A program made the translations under genes and the position numbers. The notes under the pieces are model-generated. The model was not told the DNA's origin. It did not search any database and worked only from the letters and a program-made list of their open reading frames with translations. A stretch of DNA of 64,000 nt from Portulaca oleracea (Eukaryota > Streptophyta > Magnoliopsida > Caryophyllales > Portulacaceae). Every line of letters starts with the position of its first letter. The stretch's first letter is position 1. Positions 31,711 to 43,660 of this stretch are shown here, in pieces. Where the stretch lies: positions 9,818,341 to 9,882,340 of the forward strand of contig CM055889.1 in NCBI GenBank assembly GCA_029582165.1. The letters run 5' to 3'.

Positions 31711-32212
31711 TAAATGTAATCTAAAGTGTTTGTTAATGAACATTGATTTGACCAATTAGTAATTCAGATATGGTCATAATTTTTCTGAGGTTGTTATTGT
31801 AATTGTATATGGTCAAAATGTTAAACACTACTCCCTCCTTTTTATTTTATGTCAGTTTGTTATATGTGCAAGTCAAATTTTGAAAATTTTGACAATCAAT
31901 TTCTAAATATATATAATGACTTATTATGTAAAACTACAATCATTATATTCATAAAGAAAAGTTTTATGTATAAGAATATATTTTAGAACTCTTTAATAAA
32001 ATATCATATGTTTAAAAAGTATAGTATATTATTGTAAAAAAATCTGGTACATTATTATCTAACATTGTCAAAGTACATTGTATTAACGCCGAAAGTATTA
32101 AAAAAATTTTTTTAGTAATATAAAAAATAATTTTAATAATATTTCATCAATTTTGGGCATGGCAATGAAAAGATAGAAATATAATTTTGGCAAGGGAGAT
32201 AGAAATATACTA

Positions 32213-32987
32213 CTCCGTCTCTAAATAAGTGTCAAATTTTCTAACTAATTTGTCCCTTTTTATTTATCAAATCACCCAATTTTTACAATTTCAATAACTG
32301 TAATATAAATTTTACAATTAATAAATTAAATGAACTCTTTACCTCATTTCAAGGGTATTGTTGAAGGCTTTTTTAGCAATTTGGAAAGTTTTCACCTCAC
32401 CCCTCATATTTATCGATTTTGATGAATTAGTTTTGATGACATACAATTAGATACCAATGCAGTATTTATTTTTTGAAACCAAACATAACGATTTTATTAA
32501 TAACAAGTCAGTTAAAATGAGAATCGTGATTGAACAATTGTAGTTCTAAAACATAGATATGAAATTCAACTTCCAAATAACTAATACTAATCTTACTGAT
32601 GTTCGGCTCCGAGTTCTTCAATGACTCTGCATCTTTCTTCGATGACTCTGCATCTTTACCATTGATGAAGAACCTCACAACCCGTGCTATAGCGATTTGA
32701 AAGTCGATCTTCATCCAATGTATTAGACCACACCAACTGAACAAAAACTTTAGAAAGAGACTAAAAATCCTAAATAAGGGTACAAAAAAATTCTTACAAA
32801 AAGAAGAGAATAACTTTATTTGCGTAAACGCAAAACCAAACCAATAATTTAGGTAGAAATCAAGCAAATTGGGGTTTACCATCGACAAAAGAATCAATGA
32901 CAGCTCTTTCAAGGAGATGGAAGTTAGGATTTTCTAGAGAAAAAAAGAAAACAGGAGGCTAGAGTTTTAAAGCTAAGATAGTATTTG
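32213..32987. mobile_element. Insertion with a Stowaway-like left end
   Basis: Absent from the paralogous block (11925-11945 reads through). It starts 'ctactccgtctctaaataag', a Stowaway-class end, but I see no matching inverse at the right edge. It may be two events. The minus-strand ORF at 32508-32912 has no recognisable domain. Confidence 0.5.
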
Positions 32988-33259
32988 TTAGAAATAAATT
33001 AAAACTTTTCATAAATTAGGAGTAACTAGGGAACAATTCATTTGACCTAAAAAAAACTGTGTACATTAATAACCGACCAAAGTATACCATACTACCATTA
33101 CAGAAGATGGTATTGGTGTTTGAGGTATGGTACGGGTTCAACAACCCATTCCCCACCCAAAAACAAAAAAATAAAATAAAATAAAATAAATAACGTTGGC
33201 GTTTGCGTTGCGGTTGTAGTTGGCCATCCACACTCATACTGGTAAACTGTGGTTCATCA

Positions 33260-34354
33260 ATGGCGTCTCTCTCTGTCATTCTTTTCGCATCAAAATTTCT
33301 CTCTTTCCTTTCCGAATTCTGTCGCCATATCCGACGCAGAATGATAGCTCCCGTCTCCCTCCTAATTGCTCTCTGCTCGCTCCTGGAGTTCGACTACAAA
33401 GGAATTCGTCACGCATTTGTGGGTCTTTGGGATCGTGTTGAAAGTTTTACGCTTTTTCTCACCAAATACTGTGATTCTGTATGTGGTTCTTTTGCACTCT
33501 GGTGTATTCCGACGGTTTTCAACATGTTTCTGTTGTTCTTAGTCGTGAAATTTAGTGGGTATTGCAAGGGTAGAAAAGGGTTGTCGTCGATTTTCTTTAA
33601 AGCTGATCATTTTGATGGAGTAAACAGTTTTAAATTCAAGTTTTGGTCTAGGGTTTCGGGTGCAGAGGGAGGAGACCAAAACACTGATGAAATTGATGAA
33701 GTTGCGAGTTCAAATTGTGGGTTTGAACGAGAAAAGGGTTTTGATATTTCAGGGAACGAAAGAGAAGAGGAAGAGGAAACATGTTGTGATGAAGACCAGG
33801 TGTTCGACGTAATGTCTCTGAGAAAAATGGTAAAGGCTCAAAGGCAACGGGCGAATGCTGCTGAGTTAGAGCTCGAGAAGGAGGGGATGGCAGCTGCATC
33901 TTCTGCTGACGAGGCAATGGCTATGATTCTGCGCCTTCAGAACGACAAGAGTGCTCTTCAAATGCAAGTTAATCAATTGCAGAGGTGGACTGAGGAGAAG
34001 GAGCTCTATGATGAAGCTACAATTCAGTCACTTGAAGGCATTATAATGGACCATGATCATGAGATGAGTCTATTGGTGGACCAATTGAGGATCTGTAGGG
34101 AGAAACTGAGAACCTTTGTGAAGGATGAAGAGTGGGATGAACACGAGTTTGAATTCGACCCGTTTAGCACGAGGAAGTTGGTGAAGGATGAAGATTTAGA
34201 GTGGGATCAATTTGATTGGGTTAGCTCAAGTCCAAGTGGTTCTTCATCATGTAATGGAAGCTCTCTTGATTTGGGATCATCACCGAATGTAAGTCCTGAT
34301 ACCTCGAGGAAATTCGTAACCTTTCCTGCTAATTGTAAATGGGAGTTTAATTGA
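33260..34354 (+). CDS. GTD-binding (DUF593) coiled-coil protein, FLOURY1/MYOB-like
   Basis: Intronless, 364 aa. I chose the ATG at 33260 (MASLSVILF) over the upstream in-frame ATG at 33203, because the paralogous leader is conserved as non-coding sequence there. A hydrophobic segment at about residues 77-98 (GSFALWCIP to VVKFSGY) is a likely membrane anchor. An acidic stretch (EEEEETCCDEDQ) precedes a coiled coil from about residue 185: LRKMVKAQRQRANAAELELE, then the family's AAASSADEAMAMILRLQ motif and EEKELYDEATIQSLE. These mark the GTD-binding domain, known from maize FLOURY1 and from plant myosin-XI receptors, where it binds the myosin tail or other partners at endomembranes. The protein is short for a MYOB and closer to the FLOURY1-like subgroup. 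The C-terminus is Ser/Asp rich. The specific partner is unknown. Confidence 0.9.
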   Translation: MASLSVILFASKFLSFLSEFCRHIRRRMIAPVSLLIALCSLLEFDYKGIRHAFVGLWDRVESFTLFLTKYCDSVCGSFALWCIPTVFNMFLLFLVVKFSGYCKGRKGLSSIFFKADHFDGVNSFKFKFWSRVSGAEGGDQNTDEIDEVASSNCGFEREKGFDISGNEREEEEETCCDEDQVFDVMSLRKMVKAQRQRANAAELELEKEGMAAASSADEAMAMILRLQNDKSALQMQVNQLQRWTEEKELYDEATIQSLEGIIMDHDHEMSLLVDQLRICREKLRTFVKDEEWDEHEFEFDPFSTRKLVKDEDLEWDQFDWVSSSPSGSSSCNGSSLDLGSSPNVSPDTSRKFVTFPANCKWEFN

Positions 34355-35210
34355 TCTCGAAACAAAATTGTATTTTTCCAATATAGATGCTGATTAGTGA
34401 TGAAAATTTTCTTGTAAATATGATCTTAGTTGTGTTCAGGGCACAGCCCGAGGCCTCCACAGACAAAAACAAAATGTAAATCAGTTGACACAGTTCATGC
34501 ATTTTGAGTTAAAACATTGCGCGCTTTTGAGTTCGTTTTGGTTGTTTGGTTTTCACTTGTTGCTTGTATCTGGTTTCCTGATCACTTTGCTTGATGTTGT
34601 GCTTACTTTTGTTTGGGTTTTACTTGTTGCTTTGCTTTTTTAATGGGCAATTGGGCATAGACTCATATGGATGTGCATTTGGGTGTATGATGTAACATGA
34701 TAAGATTTCGTTGTCTATGTTCGCTGTTTTGCTTTGGCCTGCAGGCTTCAGTTGCCGTATTGCTTTCAGGCATACATCTATCACCTGATTTTGGATGCCA
34801 TATTGCTTTCAGCCTCAATAAATCAACCCAGGAAATGGGAGTTGATGAGAATCAGCCTGAACAGAAACATATGTCGAAATAACAATTCGCTTTCAGTCCA
34901 CAATCAGTAGACCTATCTAATATATATAGATCATGAACTGTGTATATCACAAAAAACAGTTAAATACTTGCAAAGCTTAAATGAGCACGGAACATGGATA
35001 CACCTAATGCTATATCTTAAATGATTGTTAAGCGTAGTTATACTTGTTTGTATTAGCCTAATGACTGCAAATTGCAATTCTAGACTTTCATCTGCAATTT
35101 CTGGGGATTGTACTTTCTGCATTTGCCGCAGTTCAGTTGTTTCCGTCAGTTCAGCTAGGATATTTAGCCACCATCCAAGAGCCAGGATGGTTAGTCAACT
35201 TCATAGTCCT
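34355..35210. other. Intergenic between convergent genes
   Basis: 3' flanks of the GTD-binding gene (plus) and GEX1 (minus). The part after 34355 is T-rich and probably 3' UTR. No other gene seen; the ORFs at 34697 and 35025 are short and unsupported. Confidence 0.6.
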
Positions 35211-37708
35211 TCATCGCCTATGTCGAAGATTGTAACTTCTTTCCGGTGTTCTTGTCACAATTGCGTTTTCTCCAACATGTTCAGGAGCAGCTGGTAGCAT
35301 ATAATCTGGGTCTTCGATGATGTCCATCTCTTCAGGCAATTCAGCCACCAGCCAAGACGGCCAGTCGACTTCACTGTCAACATCATTATCATCATCTCCC
35401 CAGAAACATTCTTCTTTTCGCATCCCATTTACCTTGTCCATCAGAGACACCAGTATCTTATGGTTTATTGCTTCGTAGTCCCTGAAAAACGATTTTCGAA
35501 ACCAATCATTCCATCGAAAAGAATCGATACTCGAAAAATCACTTACTATCATCAAGTATGAGAAGAATACCTGTATGTCAAAATGGTGTATATAATTTGA
35601 ACAAGAGCGTATGCACCAAAAAGTGGCTTCACAAGGGTCCTGAGCGGGGTTTGCTGATCCAATTCAATGGTGGCAAAACGCAGTACTGCGCATTCTATTG
35701 CGAATGCAACACATAAACCTGGAACAAGCCATATGAACATGTCACACAAAGAGCCATTCAGTACTAATGAGTTAGGTCTTTGCTGCATGTCAAGTGAAAC
35801 ATAACTGTGTAGAGTCAGTACAGACTACATACCTATATAAAGCCTACATCTTGCATTATAAGTTTGCTTTGTACTGGTGATCACGTAGATAACAAGGATT
35901 AGCATGGAGTAAACGAAGAAAGCCTTTATCATCCTCGATTCGAGCAACATTGCTTTGTGCAGGGCAAAGAGCTTGTCAATGGCAGCAAACATGCTTGCTT
36001 GTTTTGACTCAAAGACTTCCTGGAAATGTAGAGAGAATATCGTTAAGTACAAGGATAGTAACTCACAAAAACAAAGTTCAAGCATATTTCTTTTCATTAT
36101 GTTATCTTATATGTTAACCTGGGCTGCCAATATGGATCTTGAGTTATTAGCAAGGTTTTCATGTGCTTGCTTGAGCTGTTCTTGCTGCTGAATTAGCTCC
36201 TTATGCTGCCCGTGCACAAAATCAACCAATTGCTGCAGAGAAACCCTGGAAAGGAAAATAGTAAGCTACAAATTTACTTCCGAATTTTACGATGAAAACT
36301 GTACCTTTTTTCCTGTTATTTAGAGTGCTGTAGGAATTACCTGCTTTCTCGAAGCGCATCAGACAAGAACATCGTCAGAGACTGAAGACCCTCAAGAGCC
36401 ATGGATTGTTTCTGAAGCAATTCTTGCTGCTTATCTATAGAAGTTCCAGCCATGACTGCGATATCATCAGCTTTTCCTTGAAGATTCTGCATCTGGGAAC
36501 TCATAACTTCTCCAACTTTGTTCATCTCGTTCACAGCATCAACAGCCTTATCCTGTAAGCTCTTGATTTCTGTATCCAAATTCTCATATGATTCTTCAAT
36601 TCTGGCCGTGTTTTCGACAATTCTCTTGCTCAATTCCCCCTGTCCACTGAGCAAGTCTACTTGCGCTTCAGCAATTCCCCTCGCCTGCTCCTTGAGCTCT
36701 TTGGAGTGATTCAAGACTGTACTGAGGTAGCCTAACATGTTCTTCAGAGTATGCCCAATATGCTGGGTTTGTGCATCGATTGATGTCACAGATTCCTGTA
36801 TCTGACTCGAGCTCTGCAGAAGATTGTCCGATTTCCCCTCTATCGCCTCTAACTTGTCTTCTGCATTTTCTGCAGCATCTTTCAGGTCATTCACGAGTCG
36901 CTCTAACTCAGACTTGAAAAGATTCGATCTGAAGTAGCCAAGAACAAACCCCAATATTTATCGAATTTCATCGGACACAAAAACAGGGGAGTATTTATTC
37001 AATGTTGACAAATTCTAGCAGTACAACAGGCACATACTGAAAATTATACCCAACAATTCTAAAGGGTGGGAGTAATTATATTCATGCAGTGGAGTAGAAC
37101 TTGAAGAAGTAGATACAGGCATATTATTTTCATCTCATTTTGATTTTTGATCAAATTTATTGTGAACTAAACTCATCTGAACTTATTTACAGAGTGAACT
37201 AGAAGTTAAAAGGTGTAAGAAAGTGTACATACTGTAACTGATGGCAGATGGAGTTTATCTGAAGGAAGAACTCGAGGTATGTGGCGCGATCATTATCATT
37301 GAGCTTCCTTAGACAATCGGTCATGGGAGTGTTTTCGCTGCAAGGAGGAAACCGGTTCCTGCCGGTGTCCTCCTGAAAGCAGTTACTTAGACACCAAGCA
37401 AGCCTCTGCTTCTTATCCTCGGCCGCCATGATTTGGGAGCAGGAGGAAAACAACTCTTTGTACGCCCTCGTCCAGCACGGATTCTGTCTCGCAATCTTGG
37501 CCTCTGCTTCCTTGATCAGTTCGAGTGCTTTCGGGTCATCCTGGCTGTTCATCTCGAACTTTGCGATAGATGAATGCTTAACATCCTTGTGTTGTCGCGA
37601 TGGATTCGGATTTCCATGCGAAGAAGAGGAGAACCACCATGGCTGGCATGCGGGAGCGAGTGCCAGAAAAATCAGCAGAAACGACGCGCCACGAAAAAGA
37701 TTGTCCAT
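35211..37708 (-). CDS. GEX1: GEX1 (gamete expressed 1), Brambleberry/KAR5-type nuclear fusion protein
   Basis: Six exons: 37233-37708, 36341-36928, 36119-36245, 35833-36019, 35571-35718 and 35211-35481. All are GT-AG and phases agree, giving 598 aa, close to Arabidopsis GEX1. MDNLFRG followed by a hydrophobic run is a signal peptide. A cysteine-rich region at about 90-155 (NPCWTRAYKE, AWCLSNCF, PPCSE, DCLRKL, ICHQL) precedes a long coiled coil (about 160-425). Three membrane segments follow near 428-447, 456-475 and 491-507, then a basic tail ending NLRHRR. GEX1 sits in the nuclear envelope of gametes and embryos and is needed for nuclear fusion and early embryo development. In the ORF the first Met is 20 codons further upstream, but the signal peptide starts best at 37708. 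Confidence 0.94.
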
Positions 37709-39920
37709 AGTTGATTTGTGTCTCTTGATGGGTAACGTTGTATTAGTCTGGAAATCTGCATGATGCAAAAGAGGTCAATATCTTACACATTAATGGGTGT
37801 GTATTCACATTACTATATTTGCATGGGTAATTATTGAGCCTGGTGATATATTATTCAAAGGCAATCTCATGATCAGACCAATTCAATTCATAGCATCAGG
37901 GATTTCAATATGATACATAATCAAGTGTAATTTCAAGGTTATGATACTGCAACTAATAAAACTTAGACCCAAATCAATCCCTAGAAATGAGGCATAGGAC
38001 AAGGATACCTTATGAATATGAAGGGTTATGAATCCCAGATGAATGAATGAGAGAGACAGTTTTCTGGTTTGGTAATAAAAAGCAAAGGAAACAGGGGAGA
38101 CAGACAGAGGAAGGAGAAACAGAGTTGACGGTTTGTTCCTGTTTATAAAGCAGGCGCCACCCTTGCCTTGGCGCCCAAGCAGTGAAGAAGAACGGCAGTT
38201 TTCGAGGCCTCAAAGTTCTTTCTACGAATTACTTTTTTGTTGACAAAAAGTGAAAAGTTAACATTTTCTCCTCCTGTGATATGATGCGTTGTGTATCTTT
38301 TAAGTTTCCTAATTATAAATGTAAATATCCTTGTCCTTTCCTTTATCCTTTAACCAATATAAAAGAGAATATTTGTTGTATTTTACGCCTAGTTTGTGTT
38401 CACACGTGAATTACTATTTCATGTTTGAATATAATGATTAGTCAGCAGTTTGCCTAGTTTGTAGCTTGTATTTACACACAAATTTACTCTTTTATCCTCG
38501 AGTACAATAACTAAGGATTTCATATACAAATTTACTCGTTTGCCCTCGATTATAATAATCAAGGATTTTAGTATCAAATGAAAATTAAGTTACTAAACCT
38601 ATCGATTATAATAACCAAGGATTTTAGTATCAAATGAAAATTAAATTACTAAACCTATCAATTCAGACGAACCGATTAAATACAAGTCAGATGTATATTT
38701 GGTTAGGGCAAATACAAGTCAAGTATAGTGCAAGTGCACGCAATTTCAACATTAAAACTACGAGTAGAGTGTAATTTGAATTCATGTAAATACTTGCACT
38801 TTTTGTTCACACAAAAATTTAGGAGTAGTGATTGTTGTTCACACAAAAATTTCAACATTAAAACTACAAGTAAAGTGTATTTTGCAATTTTTGTTCACAC
38901 AAAAATTTAGGATTCTAGTATCAAATGTAAATACTTAAATACAACAACCAAGAATCATATTATCAAATGAAAATAAAGAGCCTACCAATTCGGATGGACG
39001 ATTAAATATAGGTGAAACATATATTTGGTTAGGCCAAATACGGGTCAGATGCATTTAGGTTTATGCAAATTTAATGTTAAAAACACAAGTTGCGTATGTT
39101 TTGAATTTAGGTAAATATAGTTCGAATGTATTTAACTCGTCTGTAGACGGACCGGTTAACTAGCAGTAATATAATAAACAAAGGAAGATATCAAATAAGC
39201 TCACTGGCGATTTTTTACACCGAAAAAAAAAGGATACACGTAGTTTGTGCCTCCAGAGACATCAAATAGCCTCACTTTCTTCTTGGTTATCTCTGTCTTG
39301 TTTGGTTGGTTGGTTGGTTTTCAGTGTCGCTCGAGTTTTGGGGTGTGTTGGTGATAGGCATGCAGTTGGATGTTGGTCGGAGTTGGGCACAAACTTTTTG
39401 TGGATTTGGTGGCTTCGGACTACTCAGGTTGATTTAATATCAATTGGAGATCAGTGCAGGGCAGTGGTTGGTCGTCTTTGTGATTGGTGTAGGTGTGTAG
39501 TGATTGTTGTGAAGTGGTTCATCTTGCATTTTGTGCGGTGGTTCTGGTGGGCTAGGGGTGTGTTCAGGATGACTATTCGCTGATATTTCAGGTTTGACAC
39601 TCTAATCTTTTTCCTTTCCATTGGTATTTTATTATGGTATGTTGTTGTTGCGTGTGTCTGACTGCTTCATGAGAGTCGGTGTGTGGTGAGGTTGTGATTT
39701 GAAGGAGTGATTTCAATTGTCTCGGTGGAGTGATCCTGATTTAAGACAATAAGGATAAGCTTGTGTAAGTTGGGGTCTGGGGGTCTTATTTTGTGTCAGT
39801 CGTGTCGTGAAATGGTCTTGGTGTATTAAGTTACTTTAGCGACGATCTCGTCATAAAAGTTTATATTATAATTTATGACAGTCTAGTTGCCTCGGCGCAA
39901 AAGATGTTTTTATTTATGAC
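37709..39920. other. Intergenic, GEX1 upstream region and unknown DNA
   Basis: On the minus strand a TATA-like CTTTATAAAC at about 38137-38149 could serve GEX1, about 430 bp above its start. 38562-38672 holds a 56-bp unit twice ('aaggattttagtatcaaatg'). 'tgttcacacaaaaattt' recurs three times at 38797-38910. 39240-39830 is GT-rich and unassigned; its 112-codon ORF has no recognised domain. Confidence 0.45.
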
Positions 39921-39930
39921 AGGCATGATC

Positions 39931-40160
39931 CTAGTCGTAATAATTTACCCATATCTTCCTCCATTCATCGGTGGTTTCCTCCGTCTCGATGCCCTGGATA
40001 ATGGTCAGTGTCGCATTCATTGTGAAGTCCCCAACGGGTGTTGACGACCATGTCAGGTTGTCACCCACACCCTCCTCCGCCAACTTCATATTCGTTATCT
40101 TCATTAGAGCCGAGTGTGGGAGCCTCGACGCAATCTCAGCAATCTTCATATTCGTTACCC
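39931..40160 (-). pseudogene. Possible LINE ORF2 C-terminal (zf-RVT-like) fragment
   Basis: The frame reads VGDNLTWSSTPVGDFT, then EWRKIWV. This resembles the 'D-x-L-x-W-x-x-x-x-x-G-x-F-T...W-x-x-I-W' region after the reverse transcriptase of plant L1 elements. The usual zinc-finger cysteines are not visible in this short piece. Confidence 0.4.
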
Positions 40161-40184
40161 TAAAAGCCTCAAGAAAGGCTTAAG

Positions 40185-40684
40185 AGAAAACTCTCTCAAA
40201 ATCTAGATGAAAGATAGAATGGATAGAAACCCTAGAATTATGAACTAATATGATGAAAAACTGAAATTGCCTGCAGGACACCCTGTGCTGACTTTGGCAT
40301 AGCCTGTGCGGACTTGAAAAATCAGCAGAAATGATTTCCAGGCAACAACACGACCCGTGCTGACTTTGCACAGCCCGTGCCAAACCCTTTTTCTCTATTT
40401 TCTTCAGCAAAACTTGTGTTAGGGGTTGTGCTTGTTGGCCTTCTCTTAATTTCTTCACTCTTCCACCTTTCATTACTTCTTGCCCTTTTCCTTATAGTAA
40501 TAAAAGCGTCGATATTTAATTATAAGGGGCAAAAACATCTAAATACAAGAAAATTCACACACTTTAGTTATTATAAATGAAGGAAGTAAGTGATTCTAAC
40601 TTAGAAATTAGGGAAAAAGAGCTTTGAAAGGCGAAAACTAGCATAAAAAAGAAGGCTAAAAACTCGTAAAAAATCAGTTTATCA
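40185..40684 (-). repeat. Partial gypsy LTR (TGATAA class)
   Basis: Minus-strand start TGATAAACTGATTTTTTACG, then 'gcacgggctgtgc' and its variants repeated four times, then 'tctagggtttctatcc'. The plan matches the solo LTR at 2071. The far end was not found, so it is partial or truncated. Confidence 0.45.
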
Positions 40685-40689
40685 GGCGT

Positions 40690-42430
40690 TTTGGTCCTAG
40701 ATGGATTCTTTCCCTTTTTGTGCCCGCGACGACTGTTGCTTCTTTTTGCCAGGTTTTTTGACCTTCACCTAACCTCCATAGAGTTTCGTGTCTTTAGGGG
40801 GTATAGTGGAAGCATTCTCCTTATATTCAAGTCATCCTACTGTGGGTTTTTCTTTGGGCATACATCTTCCTTGTGTCCCTGTTTACCGCAATGAAAGCAG
40901 ATCATTTTTAGGTCCTCATACATTATTATGTAAGTCCTCCTGTAGAGCCTATACTTTGACAAGAACGATTTTGTCAGGTCCACTTCAATGCACTAACGGG
41001 AGACATAACCCCTTTCTACATTAACCATTGTTTCATCTAATCTTAGGACCTTTCCTATCTTTGCCCCAATTTTTCCTTAGGAACTCTTGGTTGAAATATT
41101 CAACACTGAGTTTCGAGATCCCAACCCAACTGCCAACATGGAGGTCAAATCCCCTTATGGGATAAAGTTCGACACCCATTTCCTAATAACCAAATAGTTG
41201 TCCCCTATCATCCACGGTCCGTCTAGAAGCACATGTTGATAGTGTTGAATAGTTAGTAAAAGTTAATAAGAGAATAAAAGTATTGGTTCTATCTATGTCC
41301 CACATGGATAGAATAATGTTGTTTCTAGCTCTTAGGGAATATAAATAGGTTTTTCCTAATTAATGTCCCACATGGACAAAGTAATGTACTTTATAGTTCT
41401 TTATAAGTTAAAGAGTTATATGGACTTACAAATAAATAAACCATGGTGTGGGCTCACATGTGCTTGCATTAAGGTTCAATGCGAAACATTGAACCGCACA
41501 CGCATACCCGCGCGCGACGTGGGCTGTAGGGTGCTTTTGGCGCTTATTAGGTGCACTTGGAACTTAGCACGTGAGTAGGGAGCAGAAGCAGAACATTTAT
41601 TATCTATTACATTTTTCCTTTATTTTTATCCTTTTTGGCAGTTTGGACAGTTGAGATCAAGGGATCAGATTCAATTGTTTAACAGTTTGAATCTATCCAA
41701 AACCCCATCCAATCCAAACAGAAGAACAGGGGATTGATTGCTATATAAGAATCGATCCAAGAAGCTTTGTTGTATCCTGAAGACATGATTTTGCATTAGG
41801 GGCAAATCTTGTGTTAAAGATAGTGATTCCATTCGCACCTCAAAGCTCTAATCAATTCCAGCTTTCTAACATATAGTCATCCTAGCATGAGAATCTTGCC
41901 ACATAGTAATCATTCCCAATGTCAATAAAGGCAAAATCGTCTTTCACAACCCACTTGTTGCGTAGAATTTTTCGGATATGCCCACACCCCGCCCCTTTGT
42001 TAAAGAGACGAACAATCAAAGTATGGTGCCACGGTGCTCTCAAATGGCATTTTTCCTTAGCCGTGAGTGTGATGGTTGGACACAGCGGGTCGTCTTCCTC
42101 GAGTGTTTCATTATGACCAAAGACATATTGAGTGTCTATGTTGTTGTGATTCCACAACTGGTTGTTGCTCACAGTAAACCCTAGATGCGGGTTGTTAATT
42201 CAAAGGGTTGCCCTATAGGTTACCTTGCCTCGGGCCACACGTTCCGATCCCTCTTCCACGTGGGGCACGCCGTCTCTGGTTCCATCTGTGCCAATACCCA
42301 AAAGCCGAGAAATCGAAGAAAATCAACTGAATAGTAGCAATAAACAAAAAACTACCAAGACAATCATACCTGGTCGAAAACCACACAGTCAGAAGTTCTT
42401 CACCACCGCGATTGGATTATGTTTCTAGTA
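40690..42430 (-). pseudogene. LINE (L1) ORF1: DUF4283 plus CCHC zinc knuckle, broken
   Basis: The frame at 42172-41882 reads LTAKEKCHLRAPWHHTLIVR, then KNKWVVKDDFAFIDIGNDYYVARF-like sequence. After an inserted LTR it goes on at about 41235-41150 with HVLLDGPWMIGDNYLVIRKW. Further pieces read KIGAKIGKVLRLDET and LTKSFLSKYRLYRRTY. They lead to the CCHC knuckle CFHCGKQGHKEDVC at about 40850-40895. DUF4283 followed by a zinc knuckle is the nucleic-acid-binding ORF1 of plant L1 elements. Several frameshifts and stops make it dead. Confidence 0.85.
41234..41871 (+). mobile_element. Solo LTR, 638 bp, inserted in LINE ORF1
   Basis: The DUF4283 frame is interrupted exactly between DDY and HVLLDGPW. 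The insert starts TGTTGATAGT, ends CTTTCTAACA, and has a TATA-like 'gaatataaatagg' near 41338. 'gtcccacatgg' occurs twice. The 5-bp flanks (gcaca and tatag) differ, so this may be a product of recombination between different insertions. Confidence 0.7.
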
Positions 42431-43198
42431 ATAATGTCTCCACCTTTAGCATATTGATTTGAAACCCAAAGGATATTAAAAACACTAAAGTTTTTATTAA
42501 GGAGGCTAAACAAGACTAAAGATCATTGTAGTCATTCTAGAATAAAAAAAAAAAAGAAAAAAAAACTGGATTTTCATTATTAGTTGTGCACCTATTCTAA
42601 ACCCTAAACCCTAAATAGTGCAGAAAAAAAGGAAAAAAATGAAGTATCATTTACCTTCATCGCCAATGGCCAATTGGCCATTGCTGCAGAACATGACTAA
42701 TTTGTAATGTCGTGAATGTGTCGAACTATTTCTCCGAGTATTGGATCTGACCTAGTTTCCATGAGCACTAATGTTGAATTAATGCTCAAATTTCAGTTAG
42801 GGTTTAGCAAAACCAAGCAAATGAATGCACAAATTAAGAGAATTGAGGTAGTAATGGCTTAAGCCTTCAAGAAAAGCCAAATAGTCATCAACAATCATTC
42901 AGAGTAAAATTTAGTTAGAAACTTCCATCAAATTTGCCAAGAAAAATAATTTACCATATTACTTTCATCCTTGATGCCCATGGCAACAGAACATGAAAGA
43001 GAATTGTTTCAAAAAGTGGCAAAAAACACAGCAAATAAAAGAAAGAAAGGAAGCAAGAGAGCACAGAGAGAGAAGAATTAGAGGAAGTTGACCTTTTTTA
43101 TAAATGAAAAAAAAAATAAATAAAGCATATGAGCTAGATTAGGCAATGGAAGGAGCTGAACTGCCAAGGAGGCAAGGAGAAGTACAATACTCCTACCA
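42431..43198. other. Intergenic, no gene recognised
   Basis: AT-rich. 'ctaaaccctaaaccctaaa' at about 42596-42614 is a short telomere-type repeat of two and a half units. Confidence 0.5.
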
Positions 43199-43660
43199 AG
43201 ATTCGAGCAATTTTACGCACCAAAATCCATGACATAACCAAAACCTCAGCACCAAAATGAAAATCCCTAGAAAATTACTCATAAACTCGCCAACCGTCAA
43301 GCTTAATCTTCCACACCGTCATACATTCATCAAATTTCATTATTCAACAGGCAAACCAAAGTCAAAGGACTTGATCCTAGCAAGATTTGAGCAATTCCAG
43401 ACACCAAAATCCATATTATAACCGAAACATCAACACCAAACAAGAAATCCTTCCAAATCAACTCCCAAATCACCAACTCAAGCTTAGTCCTCCTCGCCAC
43501 CACACATCTAATCAATTTCATTTTCAGATGAGCAAATAAAAGTCAAAACTTGATATTTGATCCAACCAAGATTAGCAATTTCGACACCAAAATCCACAAT
43601 AAAACCAAGATCTCAATAGCAAACCAGAAAACTCTAGAAATCGAGCGAGTAACTCACCAG
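43199..43660. repeat. Tandem repeat, unit about 185 bp, nearly three copies
   Basis: Units start at 43199, 43383 and 43569 ('agatt(y)gagcaatttt..acaccaaaatcca'). They carry 'aaccaaaacctcagcacc' and 'caagctta' segments. They are diverged by many substitutions, so the array is old. Confidence 0.75.

Larger units (their letters stand above)
31082..33110. repeat. Segmental duplication, copy 2, distal part
   Basis: Matches 11220-12062 in order, e.g. 'ctaatgatagtaattttata', 'gaacattgatttgaycaattagtaattcag', 'ttttgggcatggcaat' and 'cttttcataaattaggagtaac'. Two inserts interrupt it: the MITE at 31321 and the block at 32213-32987. Confidence 0.78.

Noticed and set aside
32508..32912. Minus-strand ORF of 134 aa
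   Set aside because: Lies in an insertion with MITE-like end; AT-rich composition, no family resemblance.
39245..39583. Plus-strand ORF of 112 aa, Trp/Val/Cys rich
   Set aside because: GT-rich sequence with 'ggttggttggttgg' runs; no homology I recognise and no splice or leader support.
42596..42614. Interstitial telomere
   Set aside because: Only about two and a half CCCTAAA units; this short string is common by chance in plant DNA.
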